Positions 10,970-19,964 of a stretch of DNA of 43,216 nucleotides are shown here, one piece after another. The notes beneath the pieces were generated by a model. The model worked only from the letters and a program-made list of their open reading frames with translations. It did not search any database and had not been told where the DNA came from. Position numbers and translations under genes: made by a program. The DNA comes from a virus, in the IMG/VR virus record IMGVR_UViG_3300027631_000041, positions 1-43,216 of that record, one strand, 5' to 3'. Numbering within the stretch: the first letter of the stretch is position 1; every line of letters starts with the position of its first letter.

Positions 10970-13129
10970 TCAATATAAAAATACGGATCGATAACGAATT
11001 CCATTCCAACTGGTGGCAATATCCGTTAGTTGACGAAGAAGTTTTTTTAGTGTGGTATCTGTCTGTGTAACTATAGTATCATTATACAAGTTCATAGCTG
11101 CGGTTTCTTTGCCACCATTTTTATATGCCGATCCCGATAAAGTATATGATAGTCTGCGCTTTGTCCGTTTTATATGTTCACCTAACTCAGATTCAATGCT
11201 AGTCAGTGTTTCTACATATGATTTAGCATCTTGGACAATAGCTGTCGAATCACCACTATATACACTGTGGATATCAGCAAATTCCAATGACTTTTCTATT
11301 GTTTGTCGTAGTTGTTTTGTCTCAGTCCGTATAACTAGCATCGCATCCAAATAAGTCTTTGCAAACTTCTTCCAAGCATCAGACCGAACTACACGAACAT
11401 TGCTTCTATCAACTGTTTGATTTAGATTTGGACCTACTGCTGAATTTTTTACTGACGGATCAATCAATCCCATGATACTGCCAGCCGCGCCAGACAAAAT
11501 GCTATGTGCGTTTGGCGTAGGTCCAGCATCTGCTCCACTGTTGTCGCCATGTAAATATGCGCTCCACGGTTGATATCGTAAATCAGCACCGGTAATAGGA
11601 GACTGTGGAACGCCCGGCGATAAGGCTGCTAATCTCTGTGCGCTGTTCATTAACGAAGATACCTCTGCCATATTTACTCTTTCATCAACAGCAGTTGGAA
11701 CTGTATCATTAGTCCTATTGAATGTCTCGGATTGCAATTGTCCGATAGCAGATCCAAATGTTTCAGTTCCTGCATTTAACAATGGTGCTAGGGCACAAGA
11801 ATTGAGAGTAAGTGATCCCAGGTTTAATATTGCAAGCATCTGTGGCATTAATTCGCCAATGCCCGCAAGCCCTGCTATTTCACTCGTCACCTGATTTGAT
11901 ATGTCTTCGATGGCGCCGAATCCTGCTCCTGCCATTCCCATTACTTGTCCCATGATATCCGAAACGTTTGGTAAACCACCTATCAATCCTTCAATGCCGC
12001 CAAGGCCACCGGTCAATCCTTCAATGCCACCTGGCAATCCACTTAACAATCCTTCAACGCCACCTGGCAATCCGCCTATTAATCCCTCAAGCCCATCAGG
12101 TAGATTACCTAGTAATCCTTGTAGTCCACCGGGCATATTACCTAGTAATCCCTCAAGCCCACCTGGTATATTGCCTAGTAATCCTTGTATTCCATCTGGC
12201 AATCCACCTGCTAGTCCCTCAAGCCCACCAGGTATATTACCTAGTAATCCTTCAATGCCACCTGGCAATCCACCCAGCACTCCTTCTATGCCACCAGGTA
12301 GAGTACTTAGTAATCCCTCTAACCCGCCGGGAATATTACCTAGTAATCCTTCAATACCACCATTCATCACTCCGTCAAGCCCTCCCATCAAGGATGAAAT
12401 ATCTGGAATACTACCATCAATCATTCCTTGAAGTTGTCCAGTCATGCCACCCATGATTCCTTCTAACGGACCCATTAATTCCGTTAACGTTCCAGGCAAA
12501 TCACCAAGAAAGCTGAACGCACCATCCATTACTCCAGACATAATACCCATCATCTCATTGAACATAGAACATTCGCTACTATTCGCTGTAGTTGGTGGTC
12601 TAAAATTCTGTGCGATAGCAGAAAACGATGATATTTCATTTATGGTATTTGGCAAGTCTGCGATCTGACTATTCGTATGTTCGCACACTTCTCTGTACAT
12701 TTCAGAGGCTGCGGGAGCAAGTGTATTCAATCTACACATATCCGAATATGGTACTCCAAATAGTTCTGCGATTTTTTCCTTAGCTGCCGTTGCTGCCTCT
12801 GGATTAACTGTTTCCAATGTTTTCACTTCATCGCACAAGTCAAACAAATTAGTAGTGAACGATTGGAAAGTAGCGGTTCCAGTATCACATAAAAAAGCGT
12901 ATGGATTTTCAAACTTATCCATTTCTTCCATGATTGTTTCATACGCTACAGAATCATTGTACTTTTTTTCTAATAAATCTAATCGTTCACGTTGTTTTTC
13001 TGTTAGCCCAACATCTATCAACGATTTATATTCGACCGGTGTCACATTTGTATTATCAAATGTATGCGTCCCGCCGCCTCGCGTTATAAACTCTTGATAT
13101 AATCTTTCAAATTCTGCCTCTGTCGCCAT
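10970..13129 (-). CDS. Large virion protein with glycine-rich 11-residue repeats
   Basis: 719 aa. The N-terminal 240 residues are helical. Residues roughly 245-390 hold about a dozen tandem copies of an 11-residue unit of the type GGIEGLLGNIP, with hydrophobic residues at fixed places. The C-terminal third is helical again and rich in Ser/Thr. It lies directly downstream of the PAAR gene in a tail/tip cluster, so a baseplate, tip or fibre-associated role is likely. The repeat could form a regular glycine-rich helix or beta-solenoid spacer. No known family recognised. Confidence 0.65.
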   Translation of the reverse strand: MATEAEFERLYQEFITRGGGTHTFDNTNVTPVEYKSLIDVGLTEKQRERLDLLEKKYNDSVAYETIMEEMDKFENPYAFLCDTGTATFQSFTTNLFDLCDEVKTLETVNPEAATAAKEKIAELFGVPYSDMCRLNTLAPAASEMYREVCEHTNSQIADLPNTINEISSFSAIAQNFRPPTTANSSECSMFNEMMGIMSGVMDGAFSFLGDLPGTLTELMGPLEGIMGGMTGQLQGMIDGSIPDISSLMGGLDGVMNGGIEGLLGNIPGGLEGLLSTLPGGIEGVLGGLPGGIEGLLGNIPGGLEGLAGGLPDGIQGLLGNIPGGLEGLLGNMPGGLQGLLGNLPDGLEGLIGGLPGGVEGLLSGLPGGIEGLTGGLGGIEGLIGGLPNVSDIMGQVMGMAGAGFGAIEDISNQVTSEIAGLAGIGELMPQMLAILNLGSLTLNSCALAPLLNAGTETFGSAIGQLQSETFNRTNDTVPTAVDERVNMAEVSSLMNSAQRLAALSPGVPQSPITGADLRYQPWSAYLHGDNSGADAGPTPNAHSILSGAAGSIMGLIDPSVKNSAVGPNLNQTVDRSNVRVVRSDAWKKFAKTYLDAMLVIRTETKQLRQTIEKSLEFADIHSVYSGDSTAIVQDAKSYVETLTSIESELGEHIKRTKRRLSYTLSGSAYKNGGKETAAMNLYNDTIVTQTDTTLKKLLRQLTDIATSWNGIRYRSVFLY

Positions 13130-13132
13130 TTT

Positions 13133-13408
13133 TTAACCTACTATTATATTGTTAACTCCGGTAGTAACTTTTGCCAAACACACGGGTCTATAGATACTAT
13201 CAATTGTTCCTACCGGTTTTCCTTCTATGATAACATTACTTACTCCAGTCATTAATCGAATAGGACCATGCAATGGACATATAGCACCATCACCAATCCG
13301 ATGTGCTCCCATACGAGTTGGTCCCATTTTTGTCTTAGATGCGCCCTCAAATGCGTATCCATCGTGCGATGTTCTTGATACTATGCGGGCTGCTACTGGT
13401 TTACCCAT
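13133..13408 (-). CDS. PAAR-motif tail tip protein (gp5.4-like)
   Basis: 91 aa. Short repeats of beta turns around Gly (MGAHRIGDG, CPLHGPIRLMTG, SNVIIEGKPVG, NNIIVG) and His/Cys residues suited to bind a metal match PAAR proteins, which sharpen the tip of contractile tail spikes (T4 gp5.4). The gene sits between small virion genes and the large repeat protein. GGGAG precedes the ATG. Confidence 0.8.
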   Translation of the reverse strand: MGKPVAARIVSRTSHDGYAFEGASKTKMGPTRMGAHRIGDGAICPLHGPIRLMTGVSNVIIEGKPVGTIDSIYRPVCLAKVTTGVNNIIVG

Positions 13409-13410
13409 AT

Positions 13411-13464
13411 TTATTCTCCCAGTGTGCCTATATCGCCAGATTCAAATGTTTTTTCAACTAACAT
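13411..13464 (-). CDS. Micro-ORF, 17 aa
   Basis: MLVEKTFESGDIGTLGE, with an ideal AAGGAG six bases before its ATG. It fills the 59-base gap between the 13468-13908 gene and the PAAR gene. It could be a true micro-protein, a leader peptide coupling the two genes, or the leftover start of a longer protein. Confidence 0.4.
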   Translation of the reverse strand: MLVEKTFESGDIGTLGE

Positions 13465-13467
13465 GTG

Positions 13468-13908
13468 TTACTCCTTAAATTTTAAAGCATCTATAATATA
13501 TTCTGCTTTGTGTTTTTCTAATATATTTATATCCTGACTAACATCTTCATATTTTTCAAGTTTGCCACTCAATCTATTCAGTATGTATCCATCTATATAA
13601 CAAACCAAGTATATTTCAGAATATAACAAATCGTGTATCAACCAAAGTTCTATGTCTTTGTCAGGATAAGCAAGCGTAATAGTATAGAAACAACCAAGCC
13701 CGATACTGCTCGTAGTATAATATCCGTCCTGTATTAACTCCCACACATTCGGCCACGTTTTTATATTGTCGTAATCAAAACCATTTGCCCTAAATTTGAA
13801 CGATTGCCACCAAGTTATTATAGTTTGTAGATTTCCTTCTGAAAAATGTGTTTCTAGATTTTTTCGTAACTCACGCCATTCAAATAGCTTAGAAGCATTA
13901 TTATTCAT
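13468..13908 (-). CDS. Hypothetical protein of the tail region, 146 aa
   Basis: Unrecognised alpha/beta protein rich in Trp, Tyr and Leu (YTITLAYPDKDIELWLIHDLLYSEIYLVCYIDG). No signal peptide or membrane segment. It lies four bases after the fibre-like gene and before the PAAR gene, so it is likely a virion or assembly protein. Confidence 0.6.
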   Translation of the reverse strand: MNNNASKLFEWRELRKNLETHFSEGNLQTIITWWQSFKFRANGFDYDNIKTWPNVWELIQDGYYTTSSIGLGCFYTITLAYPDKDIELWLIHDLLYSEIYLVCYIDGYILNRLSGKLEKYEDVSQDINILEKHKAEYIIDALKFKE

Positions 13909-13912
13909 CGTA

Positions 13913-14695
13913 TTACATTGACCACCGTTTTACTGTGTATGAAATATTAGTTATAAATCCTGCATTTTGAGTATATAATATATTTACGTAATCAGCATCA
14001 AGTTGGGCAGAAAATTCTATATTTGAAAATTCATTTGATTCTTCCAGTAAATCACCATCATCTTGCCAAATTTCAGTATTATCGTCTGTTAACTTACATT
14101 GTGCTATTCCCTGCGGCACGCCATTAATGACTTTGATATCGCCAACACGAACATACGTTATCACGCCGTTGGTTTGTTTCAACGAATATTCAATAAAAAA
14201 CGATGTGCATATATTTTTATTATAGCGCAAAAATGTGCCAGATGTATTCAATAACTCCTTGTGAAATAAACTAGAACGCAACCCACTCGTAGGATCAAAT
14301 ACAGATAAATGTTGATCGGCAAACATCTGATTGAAGCTGTTTTCAGTTACAACCTCAACATTGCGTCTTGCCCTTGCATATGCTCCAGCAGGAAACAAAA
14401 TACTTGATGCCATTGCTGCCAAAATAGCATCAACGTCCGTTACATTACGAACAATCAAATCTTCGTCAACCATAAGTCCAGGTTCTGGATTTTCCACACT
14501 ATCTAACCAAGTCTGAATAACAGCGTGAGCATTGGCAAACGGATCAAACACAAGTTCATTCAACGCATCATCAGTGCCGATGTACAACTGATTTGTATCG
14601 TAGGCAAATCCCGGTTCGCCCACTTCTAACAAATCTTCGTTTATTTCTGTGCGCAATCCTTGACGCAATAATATTTTTACATATTCGATGGACAT
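13913..14695 (-). CDS. Virion protein, fibre/neck-like N-terminus
   Basis: 260 aa. The N-terminus (RQGLRTEINEDLLEVGEPGF then YIGTDDA) follows the pattern LR-x-G...L-x-x-GE-x-G-Y...G that opens many phage tail-fibre and adhesin-type proteins. The rest is beta-rich. AGGAG precedes the ATG and a late promoter (14725-14732) lies 30 bases upstream. Confidence 0.65.
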   Translation of the reverse strand: MSIEYVKILLRQGLRTEINEDLLEVGEPGFAYDTNQLYIGTDDALNELVFDPFANAHAVIQTWLDSVENPEPGLMVDEDLIVRNVTDVDAILAAMASSILFPAGAYARARRNVEVVTENSFNQMFADQHLSVFDPTSGLRSSLFHKELLNTSGTFLRYNKNICTSFFIEYSLKQTNGVITYVRVGDIKVINGVPQGIAQCKLTDDNTEIWQDDGDLLEESNEFSNIEFSAQLDADYVNILYTQNAGFITNISYTVKRWSM

Positions 14696-14724
14696 ATCAA
14701 GTAACTCCTAAAAGTAGTTACTTG

Positions 14725-14732
14725 TATTTATC
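14725..14732 (-). promoter_or_regulatory. Late promoter GATAAATA
   Basis: GATAAATAC 30 bases upstream of the 13913-14695 start codon. Confidence 0.6.
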
Positions 14733-14735
14733 ATT

Positions 14736-15422
14736 TCAAATAAGTATTCTATCATAGTATTCAGCCACTTTTCTAGATGCCATTATTGCATATCGATCAA
14801 ACTCAAGACCGTCAATAACAAACTCTTGATAGTTGCCTTCATTGTCGCCATCCCAACCAATCATCATAATAACTACAGTTCTGATACTTGTTTTGTATAC
14901 TTCATTGTGGGCAAGCGCATACAGACATCCTTGAATGAAATAATCCTCAATCCATTCTTCTTTTTTTGCTTTGCGAGATGTTTTAAAATCAATGATAGTA
15001 TGCTTGCCTTTCCATACACCAACGCAATCTGCAGTGCCTGCATACAATCCTGGATTATATAGAGGAATCTCAGTTCCCCATACTTCATCAATATTACATA
15101 ATCCTTTTTCGATGACGATATCGGATAACTTCTTGCCTATCTTGTTGATATAGTTATTTTTGATTTCTCTGTTCTCATCAAGAATGTAATATTCAATAAA
15201 TGAATGAACTGATGTGCCTATACTGGCAGCAATATTCATAATTTCATTTGCTTCTTTATGACCTATGCGATTACGCCATTCATCTAATCCTGATTGATCC
15301 TTCAACGCACTAAGTATTGTTGTAACACTAGGCAAAGGATTACCCTCTGCCCTGTAGTGACGTTTTCCTTCAACATTCACTCGGGCCAGAGGGTTATATT
15401 TGTATTTTTCTGTTAATAGCAT
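14736..15422 (-). CDS. RecB/Cas4-type PD-(D/E)XK exonuclease
   Basis: 228 aa. The family motifs appear in order: GTSVHSF (His73), GTAD (Asp132), IIDFKTS (Asp145, Lys147) and QGCLY (Gln164, Tyr168). This is the metal-dependent nuclease core of the RecB/MGME1 group. Phage members degrade or process DNA during recombination and replication. It lies between tail and head-related genes. The ATG at 15422 overlaps a TATAAATA-like block. Confidence 0.8.
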   Translation of the reverse strand: MLLTEKYKYNPLARVNVEGKRHYRAEGNPLPSVTTILSALKDQSGLDEWRNRIGHKEANEIMNIAASIGTSVHSFIEYYILDENREIKNNYINKIGKKLSDIVIEKGLCNIDEVWGTEIPLYNPGLYAGTADCVGVWKGKHTIIDFKTSRKAKKEEWIEDYFIQGCLYALAHNEVYKTSIRTVVIMMIGWDGDNEGNYQEFVIDGLEFDRYAIMASRKVAEYYDRILI

Positions 15423-15453
15423 ATTTATAATATACTACATTATGCATCAAAAG

Positions 15454-15918
15454 TCAAGAAGCATTTTTGATTTCATCAATAAGATCGTACTTTGTTTTAC
15501 GAAGATCAAGAGTTAAACCTATATGCTCTTCTGACCAAATACCAATCTGCGATTTTGTCATACTGTCAAAATCCGGCAGTTTCACTGATGTTTCTACTAT
15601 CGCTTCTTCTGATACTATCACATTAACGATTGCTGGTTCTATAACAGTCGCTACTGGCTTAGAATCAACTACCAACTCAGATACGGATTCTGCATGCGCA
15701 ATCGCGTTGCGTTTTGTCTCATTGAGTTCTTCATTTGCACGAACTCTGTCCATAAACTCTCTGTGCCGCTTTGCAGATTTTACTTCTTCCCGTATTGCTT
15801 TTTTGTCTGGTGACAACTGATCAATTCCCGAGTCTTTTTCAGTAGCCAATTTGTTAGCTAACTCGTTCATTTTGCTTTTACTGATAATCTTTGTTTCTCC
15901 CTGCACGATCAGTGGCAT
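15454..15918 (-). CDS. Hypothetical protein with C-terminal HeH/SAP-like helix pair
   Basis: 154 aa. A charged helical first half is followed by a Val-rich linker. The C-terminal 35 residues (MTKSQIGIWSEEHIGL..RKTKYDLIDEIK) look like a HeH/SAP-type DNA-binding or end-binding motif. It lies in a tight run of virion genes. Function unknown. Confidence 0.55.
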   Translation of the reverse strand: MPLIVQGETKIISKSKMNELANKLATEKDSGIDQLSPDKKAIREEVKSAKRHREFMDRVRANEELNETKRNAIAHAESVSELVVDSKPVATVIEPAIVNVIVSEEAIVETSVKLPDFDSMTKSQIGIWSEEHIGLTLDLRKTKYDLIDEIKNAS

Positions 15919-15922
15919 ATCA

Positions 15923-16258
15923 TTACATCCTTTTTTTAGTAGCAGATTTTGCTAAATTTCTAACGGTATTTCTGTTTGTCTGTGCAGTTTTATTATTTGA
16001 AGCAACAATAGACAGATCGATATTTTCAATAGACACATTAACAACAAACGGAAACTTTGATTTATTCTTCAAAATATTCACAACAGTAGACGTAGAAATT
16101 CCATCGTATGTCGTCATTCCATTTAAGTCATTCACAATAATTGCAGTTGGCACAGAAGTCATTCCTTTTGCCTTAGCCCGAAGAAGGTAATGCGTTATGT
16201 CCGTCTCAATAGAACGAGAATCTACAGCCGCTTCATTTGTTAGTTCAGAATATCGCAC
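15923..16258 (-). CDS. Putative internal virion protein with CTS-like N-terminus
   Basis: 111 aa. The start MRYSELTNEAAV resembles the T4 capsid-targeting sequence (MKTYQEFIAEA) that gp21 protease cuts after Glu. The remainder (SVPTAIIVNDLN, then a basic C-terminus NLAKSATKKRM) is unrecognised. It overlaps nothing and is spaced four bases from both neighbours. Confidence 0.6.
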   Translation of the reverse strand: MRYSELTNEAAVDSRSIETDITHYLLRAKAKGMTSVPTAIIVNDLNGMTTYDGISTSTVVNILKNKSKFPFVVNVSIENIDLSIVASNNKTAQTNRNTVRNLAKSATKKRM

Positions 16259-16262
16259 AAGA

Positions 16263-17045
16263 TTATCTCTTTTCTCTACCCATTGTCGGGGCGGGTGACA
16301 TTTCGTCTTCTATATCTAACTCCACGTCTGCTTTCATGTCTGCTTCCATGTCGCCTGTGCCAATTTCCATATCGTCGTCCATATCTACTGTCGGTGCTTG
16401 ACCAGATAATGTTAACAATGCGTTGTTCATTTCATCTTTTGTAGTTCTAGCAGATTGCAAAAGACCATCAATTGATGACATACTTGTTTGCTTGAATTGG
16501 TTGGCTTCATCAGTGCCATGTGTAAAAGCCATTTCGTCACCTAGTGGTCCCAGTTGATCATTTTGTATTTTGCCCAACTTTTCAATAATGTCCTGTAGTT
16601 CATCAACGATACCACGTGCTGCCATTGTTACTTCTGCTTCTGCTGCGTCACCCTCAAGTAAAAGGTTAAGTTCTGCTGTTAGTTTCTCTGAAAGTTGCTT
16701 CGTATTCATTTTATACTCCTGTTGCCCCTCAAATGAGTTGCCCCATTTATTTTTCGGTTGTTGGACGACGGGTGCTTTTTCTGTTGTTGTATGACGTTTG
16801 CCACAACCTTCGTCCATCTTGATCTTTACAATCTTCTTAATGCTTTCTAGCATTACGACAATCTCTGTGTAGTTGGGATCACGCATATTTGATACCATAC
16901 CTCGTTTCTTTTCAACCAATGCTCGCTTTGCCTGACGCAAAGAAGATAGATCGCCCGAAACTTTATATCCAAAGTTTTCTTTAAGATATCTGTTTAGGTT
17001 TTTGACAATAACGGCGTCATCTGTTTCAAAAAGTCTATTTTTCAT
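16263..17045 (-). CDS. Putative virion/scaffold-type protein, acidic C-terminus
   Basis: 260 aa. The N-terminus MKNRLFETDDA contains an L-x-E site like those cut by the T4 prohead protease. The N-terminal 75 residues are basic and helical. The middle (QLSEKLTAELNLLLEG...GIVDELQDIIEKLGKI) is helical. The last 45 residues are almost pure Asp/Glu/Met, typical of scaffold or internal head proteins. Late promoter at 17079-17086. Confidence 0.6.
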   Translation of the reverse strand: MKNRLFETDDAVIVKNLNRYLKENFGYKVSGDLSSLRQAKRALVEKKRGMVSNMRDPNYTEIVVMLESIKKIVKIKMDEGCGKRHTTTEKAPVVQQPKNKWGNSFEGQQEYKMNTKQLSEKLTAELNLLLEGDAAEAEVTMAARGIVDELQDIIEKLGKIQNDQLGPLGDEMAFTHGTDEANQFKQTSMSSIDGLLQSARTTKDEMNNALLTLSGQAPTVDMDDDMEIGTGDMEADMKADVELDIEDEMSPAPTMGREKR

Positions 17046-17078
17046 GTTATCAAACTTCCTAGTTGTAGTTTATATTCA

Positions 17079-17086
17079 TATTTATC
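17079..17086 (-). promoter_or_regulatory. Late promoter GATAAATA
   Basis: ATGATAAATATGA, about 35 bases upstream of the 16263-17045 start codon. Confidence 0.6.
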
Positions 17087-17092
17087 ATTTGT

Positions 17093-17713
17093 TTATATTT
17101 TCTGTTGTTTCATTGCTGCTTCATATAACAATTTTATGGAAGACTTTGCTGTCATAGCTTCGTTTTTTGCTCTGCTAAACCGATCCTCAGCGATATTCAT
17201 TTTGCGACGATCTTGTTTGCCTTTTGCCAGCCGATGGGCGTTTTTGTGCTTCATAGCATCATAATAATATGTCTCAAATATTGCGTTTGTTGAAATAATC
17301 TTTGTGATTTCTGGCGAATTTATTTTCTTGCCTTCATTCAAATGCACAGCAATAACACTAGCAGATTCTTTCAACTTGATATCCTCGAACAACGTCTCCT
17401 TCAGCCTTATGTCAACTACATCATATAAGTTGCTGTCGTTTTTCGATATTTCATACGCACCAATCTTAAAGCCCGTACGCGTTTTAGAGGATTCATACAA
17501 TGCTTCAGCGACATTCTCAGAAACAGCGTCAACATTGTTCATAGCATTCATAATCTTTAGCATCGCTGCTGTTTCTTGTTGTTTATTACTCATACCTGCA
17601 TGGCTATCGACTGATCCTGATGTCGCTGTTTTTTTGATAGCAGTAGTATCACCATTCAACGCCTTCATAATATCAGCCATTGCGGTTACATCATTTCTTG
17701 ACGGTGATTTCAT
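17093..17713 (-). CDS. Conserved hypothetical virion-region protein, 206 aa
   Basis: Three parts: a Met/Asn-rich start with two similar stretches (MADIMKALNG and MLKIMNAMNN); a small globular domain (FKIGAYEISKNDSNLYDVVD) that continues through a helix; and a basic helical tail. It resembles hypothetical proteins of marine T4-like phages; function unknown. Confidence 0.55.
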   Translation of the reverse strand: MKSPSRNDVTAMADIMKALNGDTTAIKKTATSGSVDSHAGMSNKQQETAAMLKIMNAMNNVDAVSENVAEALYESSKTRTGFKIGAYEISKNDSNLYDVVDIRLKETLFEDIKLKESASVIAVHLNEGKKINSPEITKIISTNAIFETYYYDAMKHKNAHRLAKGKQDRRKMNIAEDRFSRAKNEAMTAKSSIKLLYEAAMKQQKI

Positions 17714-17725
17714 TGTATTCCTCCA

Positions 17726-17923
17726 TTATAATAACCGAAATCCATTTTCGTGCGGCAATAACAATCCTTTACGCACAAGATCCTCTGCTATCACCATTTC
17801 ATTGTCAGTCAATTCGTTGCTCTTGACAACTGAATCCTCATTAGAAAAATAGGTGACAATCAAAAGATTTTCATCTTCTGATACCATAGTATATATGCCT
17901 CCTAGAATCTCACGGATATTCAT
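17726..17923 (-). CDS. Small protein, 65 aa
   Basis: Begins MNIREILGGIYTMVSEDEN, so it shares the charged-plus-EI start of the CTS-like group. The end (NEMVIAEDLVRKGLLLPHENGFRLL) reads like a small winged-helix wing. Its start overlaps the stop of the 17920-18963 gene. Unrecognised. Confidence 0.5.
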   Translation of the reverse strand: MNIREILGGIYTMVSEDENLLIVTYFSNEDSVVKSNELTDNEMVIAEDLVRKGLLLPHENGFRLL

Positions 17924-18963
17924 CGTTTATTTTGTCTCGCTATTGATTGTGTAGTCGCTTGATTGATATGTGTTATGCCCGCCAATCGTTTTAACTCTTC
18001 TCTGTCCATATCAGCATCTTGTTGTGCTGCCGCTGCCGATTTATCATCCTTGTGTTGTGATGTTTTACCAGGTCCCATAGTAGTAGACCTTGTAGAACTA
18101 GGCGTTTTTGGATTTGAAGCACCCTTGTATGGAGTCGGATCTGGCGATTGTGCTTGGGCTGCTTTTTTGGCAGCAGTTGGTGATTGATAGCCTGCTCTAT
18201 CATATCGTCCACTTTTTCCATATGTTGCACCACCATATTCATCTATCTGCTCGTCATCAGGACCATACCCTTTTGGCGTCACATCTTTCCAGGATGAGGT
18301 TTTACGCTCTTCGCGACCTTTGCGACTACGTTCTTCACGACCTTTGCGAACACGTTCTTCTGCGTCTGGATTTAGATTGCCTTCTTTATTAAAGAACTTA
18401 GCAAGATGAGGAGGCAAATTGCCTTCTGCTATTTCACCATTTGATTCTGCTTGGATATTACGACTTCTTGTGCCGCCTTTTTTTCGGATTTCTTGTAAAT
18501 CATCTAATGCTGTAACAAGAGCATCAAGTTTTGCTTGCAGAACAGAATATTTACGATATAGTTCATAGTTGACTTTACGATACTTGTCAATATTATCGGG
18601 CATTTTTGCTAACTCATCAAGTGTGCGACCGACATTTGCCATTAGTGTACTAACAGTCATTGATCCATAACCAGGAATTACAACATTACTTGTCATTGGA
18701 TCGTCCGAATTGAAATCGGCTAAACTTTCATCAATCTCATTTTTAGAATACAATAAATCATACACTGTTCCAGAATCTTTATCTTTAAGTGCGGCATCAA
18801 GTTTCATATAATCAGAAAATCCTAACGATGTCACGCGATCAACTACGTCATTATATTCTACCTCCGGAGAAATGTCACGCACTAACTTATGTGCAGTTCC
18901 ATAATCTTCCTCGTTGCTCTCGGCCAACATCGCTCTTGTAATTTGTTTCTTCATGCTATTCAT
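17920..18963 (-). CDS. Putative internal virion protein with LxES N-terminus
   Basis: 347 aa. The start (KKQITRAMLAESNEED) has an L-A-E|S site of prohead-protease type. A helical middle (residues 110-170) is followed by a long low-complexity, highly charged linker with two adjacent copies of an RKGREER-like unit. The conserved end motif is EELKRLAGIT, and a related LAGI motif recurs in the 24136-24369 protein. Likely packaged or structural. Confidence 0.55.
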   Translation of the reverse strand: MNSMKKQITRAMLAESNEEDYGTAHKLVRDISPEVEYNDVVDRVTSLGFSDYMKLDAALKDKDSGTVYDLLYSKNEIDESLADFNSDDPMTSNVVIPGYGSMTVSTLMANVGRTLDELAKMPDNIDKYRKVNYELYRKYSVLQAKLDALVTALDDLQEIRKKGGTRSRNIQAESNGEIAEGNLPPHLAKFFNKEGNLNPDAEERVRKGREERSRKGREERKTSSWKDVTPKGYGPDDEQIDEYGGATYGKSGRYDRAGYQSPTAAKKAAQAQSPDPTPYKGASNPKTPSSTRSTTMGPGKTSQHKDDKSAAAAQQDADMDREELKRLAGITHINQATTQSIARQNKR

Positions 18964-19244
18964 CTATTTAATGCCTTCAATCTACGCGAAGCCTGATTAA
19001 CTCGCTTTGTACGTTGCGCTTTTCGTGTCATGCGACTGCCCATTTTCGCTTTTGTTCTAGCTAACGTAAATCGTTTTTTAACATCGACTGGACCAAAACA
19101 CGCAGTCGGACTAGAAACCGTTTTGCCCTTTAATCTGCCTGCTGAACAACGAAATTTGCGAACAATTTTATTTCCTGCTCTAGCAAATACCATCTTGCCC
19201 TCTTCCAGATCAAATTCTGCTTCATATAGTTCAGATAATATCAT
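18960..19244 (-). CDS. Basic head-type protein with CTS-like N-terminus
   Basis: 94 aa from the ATG at 19244 (MILSELYEAEFDLEEG). SELYEAE carries an L-Y-E|A protease-like site. A compact middle (VRKFRCSAGRLKGK..PTACFG) is followed by a strongly basic tail (KAKMGSRMTRKAQRTKR). This layout fits a DNA-contacting internal head or core protein. A frame extension to 19298 lies inside the neighbouring gene and is not used. Confidence 0.6.
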   Translation of the reverse strand: MILSELYEAEFDLEEGKMVFARAGNKIVRKFRCSAGRLKGKTVSSPTACFGPVDVKKRFTLARTKAKMGSRMTRKAQRTKRVNQASRRLKALNR

Positions 19245-19245
19245 T

Positions 19246-19497
19246 TTACAATATTCTCCCAAACACACTAGACAATACAACAAGCAATAACGTAGCAAAC
19301 AACGTAGATGCAGCCCATAGCAATAATTTTCTTATTTCCCCAATATCAGCTTTGATATCATCAGTTGCATCTGTTATACTTTGTTCAACTCTCTTGAAAT
19401 TATTGTCTAAATTTGCATGCCGTTCTCTAGAAAGAGCAACATGAATGCCTAAATCTTCCGCTTCTAAATCATTAAGTTTACTTTCGCTGAAATCCAT
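19246..19497 (-). CDS. Small coiled-coil protein with C-terminal membrane anchor
   Basis: 83 aa: a helical, heptad-like region (residues 20-57, RHANLDNNFKRVEQSITDA) followed by one transmembrane helix (58-80, LLLWAASTLFATLLLVVL). The architecture resembles XhlA-type proteins near phage lysis genes, but no lysin is seen here. Confidence 0.55.
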   Translation of the reverse strand: MDFSESKLNDLEAEDLGIHVALSRERHANLDNNFKRVEQSITDATDDIKADIGEIRKLLLWAASTLFATLLLVVLSSVFGRIL

Positions 19498-19510
19498 GAT
19501 AAAATCCTTA

Positions 19511-19906
19511 TTATAATAAATCCGTCATAAAAAATTCAATATTTGTGCCAACAATCAGTAGAACATCATCAATCATGATGCCGGAAAACGCCTCTTTTAA
19601 TATAGCAGTGCTATCTCCATTCCGTTCGAATATGTTACTATGTTCCGTAGCAAACTTAAATACAAATCCTGCGCCGGTAATGGTTGGAGCAATTCCTGCT
19701 AAATTAACAGGTATAGGATTATTCATTATGATGGGTTGCGACACAAGATTTATGATATTAACAACGTCATCAAAATTTTGCTGTGAAATATCTAAAATAT
19801 TTCCAGTTGATAAGATGTCAACGTCCTTCAAATATAACGTATAAAATCCGATGTTGCCAGATACTACTTCACAAGAAGATGCTGATCCGTGTACTCTCGA
19901 TGTCAT
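19511..19906 (-). CDS. Hypothetical virion-region protein, 131 aa
   Basis: Beta-rich, with alternating hydrophobic residues (GNIGFYTLYLKDVDIL, PIPVNLAGIAPTITGAGFVF). No family recognised. It has its own late promoter (19937-19944) and GGAG upstream, so it is probably a minor virion protein. Confidence 0.55.
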   Translation of the reverse strand: MTSRVHGSASSCEVVSGNIGFYTLYLKDVDILSTGNILDISQQNFDDVVNIINLVSQPIIMNNPIPVNLAGIAPTITGAGFVFKFATEHSNIFERNGDSTAILKEAFSGIMIDDVLLIVGTNIEFFMTDLL

Positions 19907-19936
19907 ATTCTTCTCCGTAGTTGATTGCGTATATTA

Positions 19937-19944
19937 TATTTATC
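19937..19944 (-). promoter_or_regulatory. Late promoter GATAAATA
   Basis: TTGATAAATATAATA, about 30 bases upstream of the 19511-19906 start codon and just after the terminator at 19965-19993. Confidence 0.6.
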
Positions 19945-19964
19945 AAACGTACATAAAAGACAAC

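Noticed and set aside
11901-12456. Long plus-strand frames rich in Pro/Ser and His/Leu opposite the tail protein
   Set aside because: They are antisense shadows of the glycine-rich repeat; no ribosome site, and low complexity explains their length.
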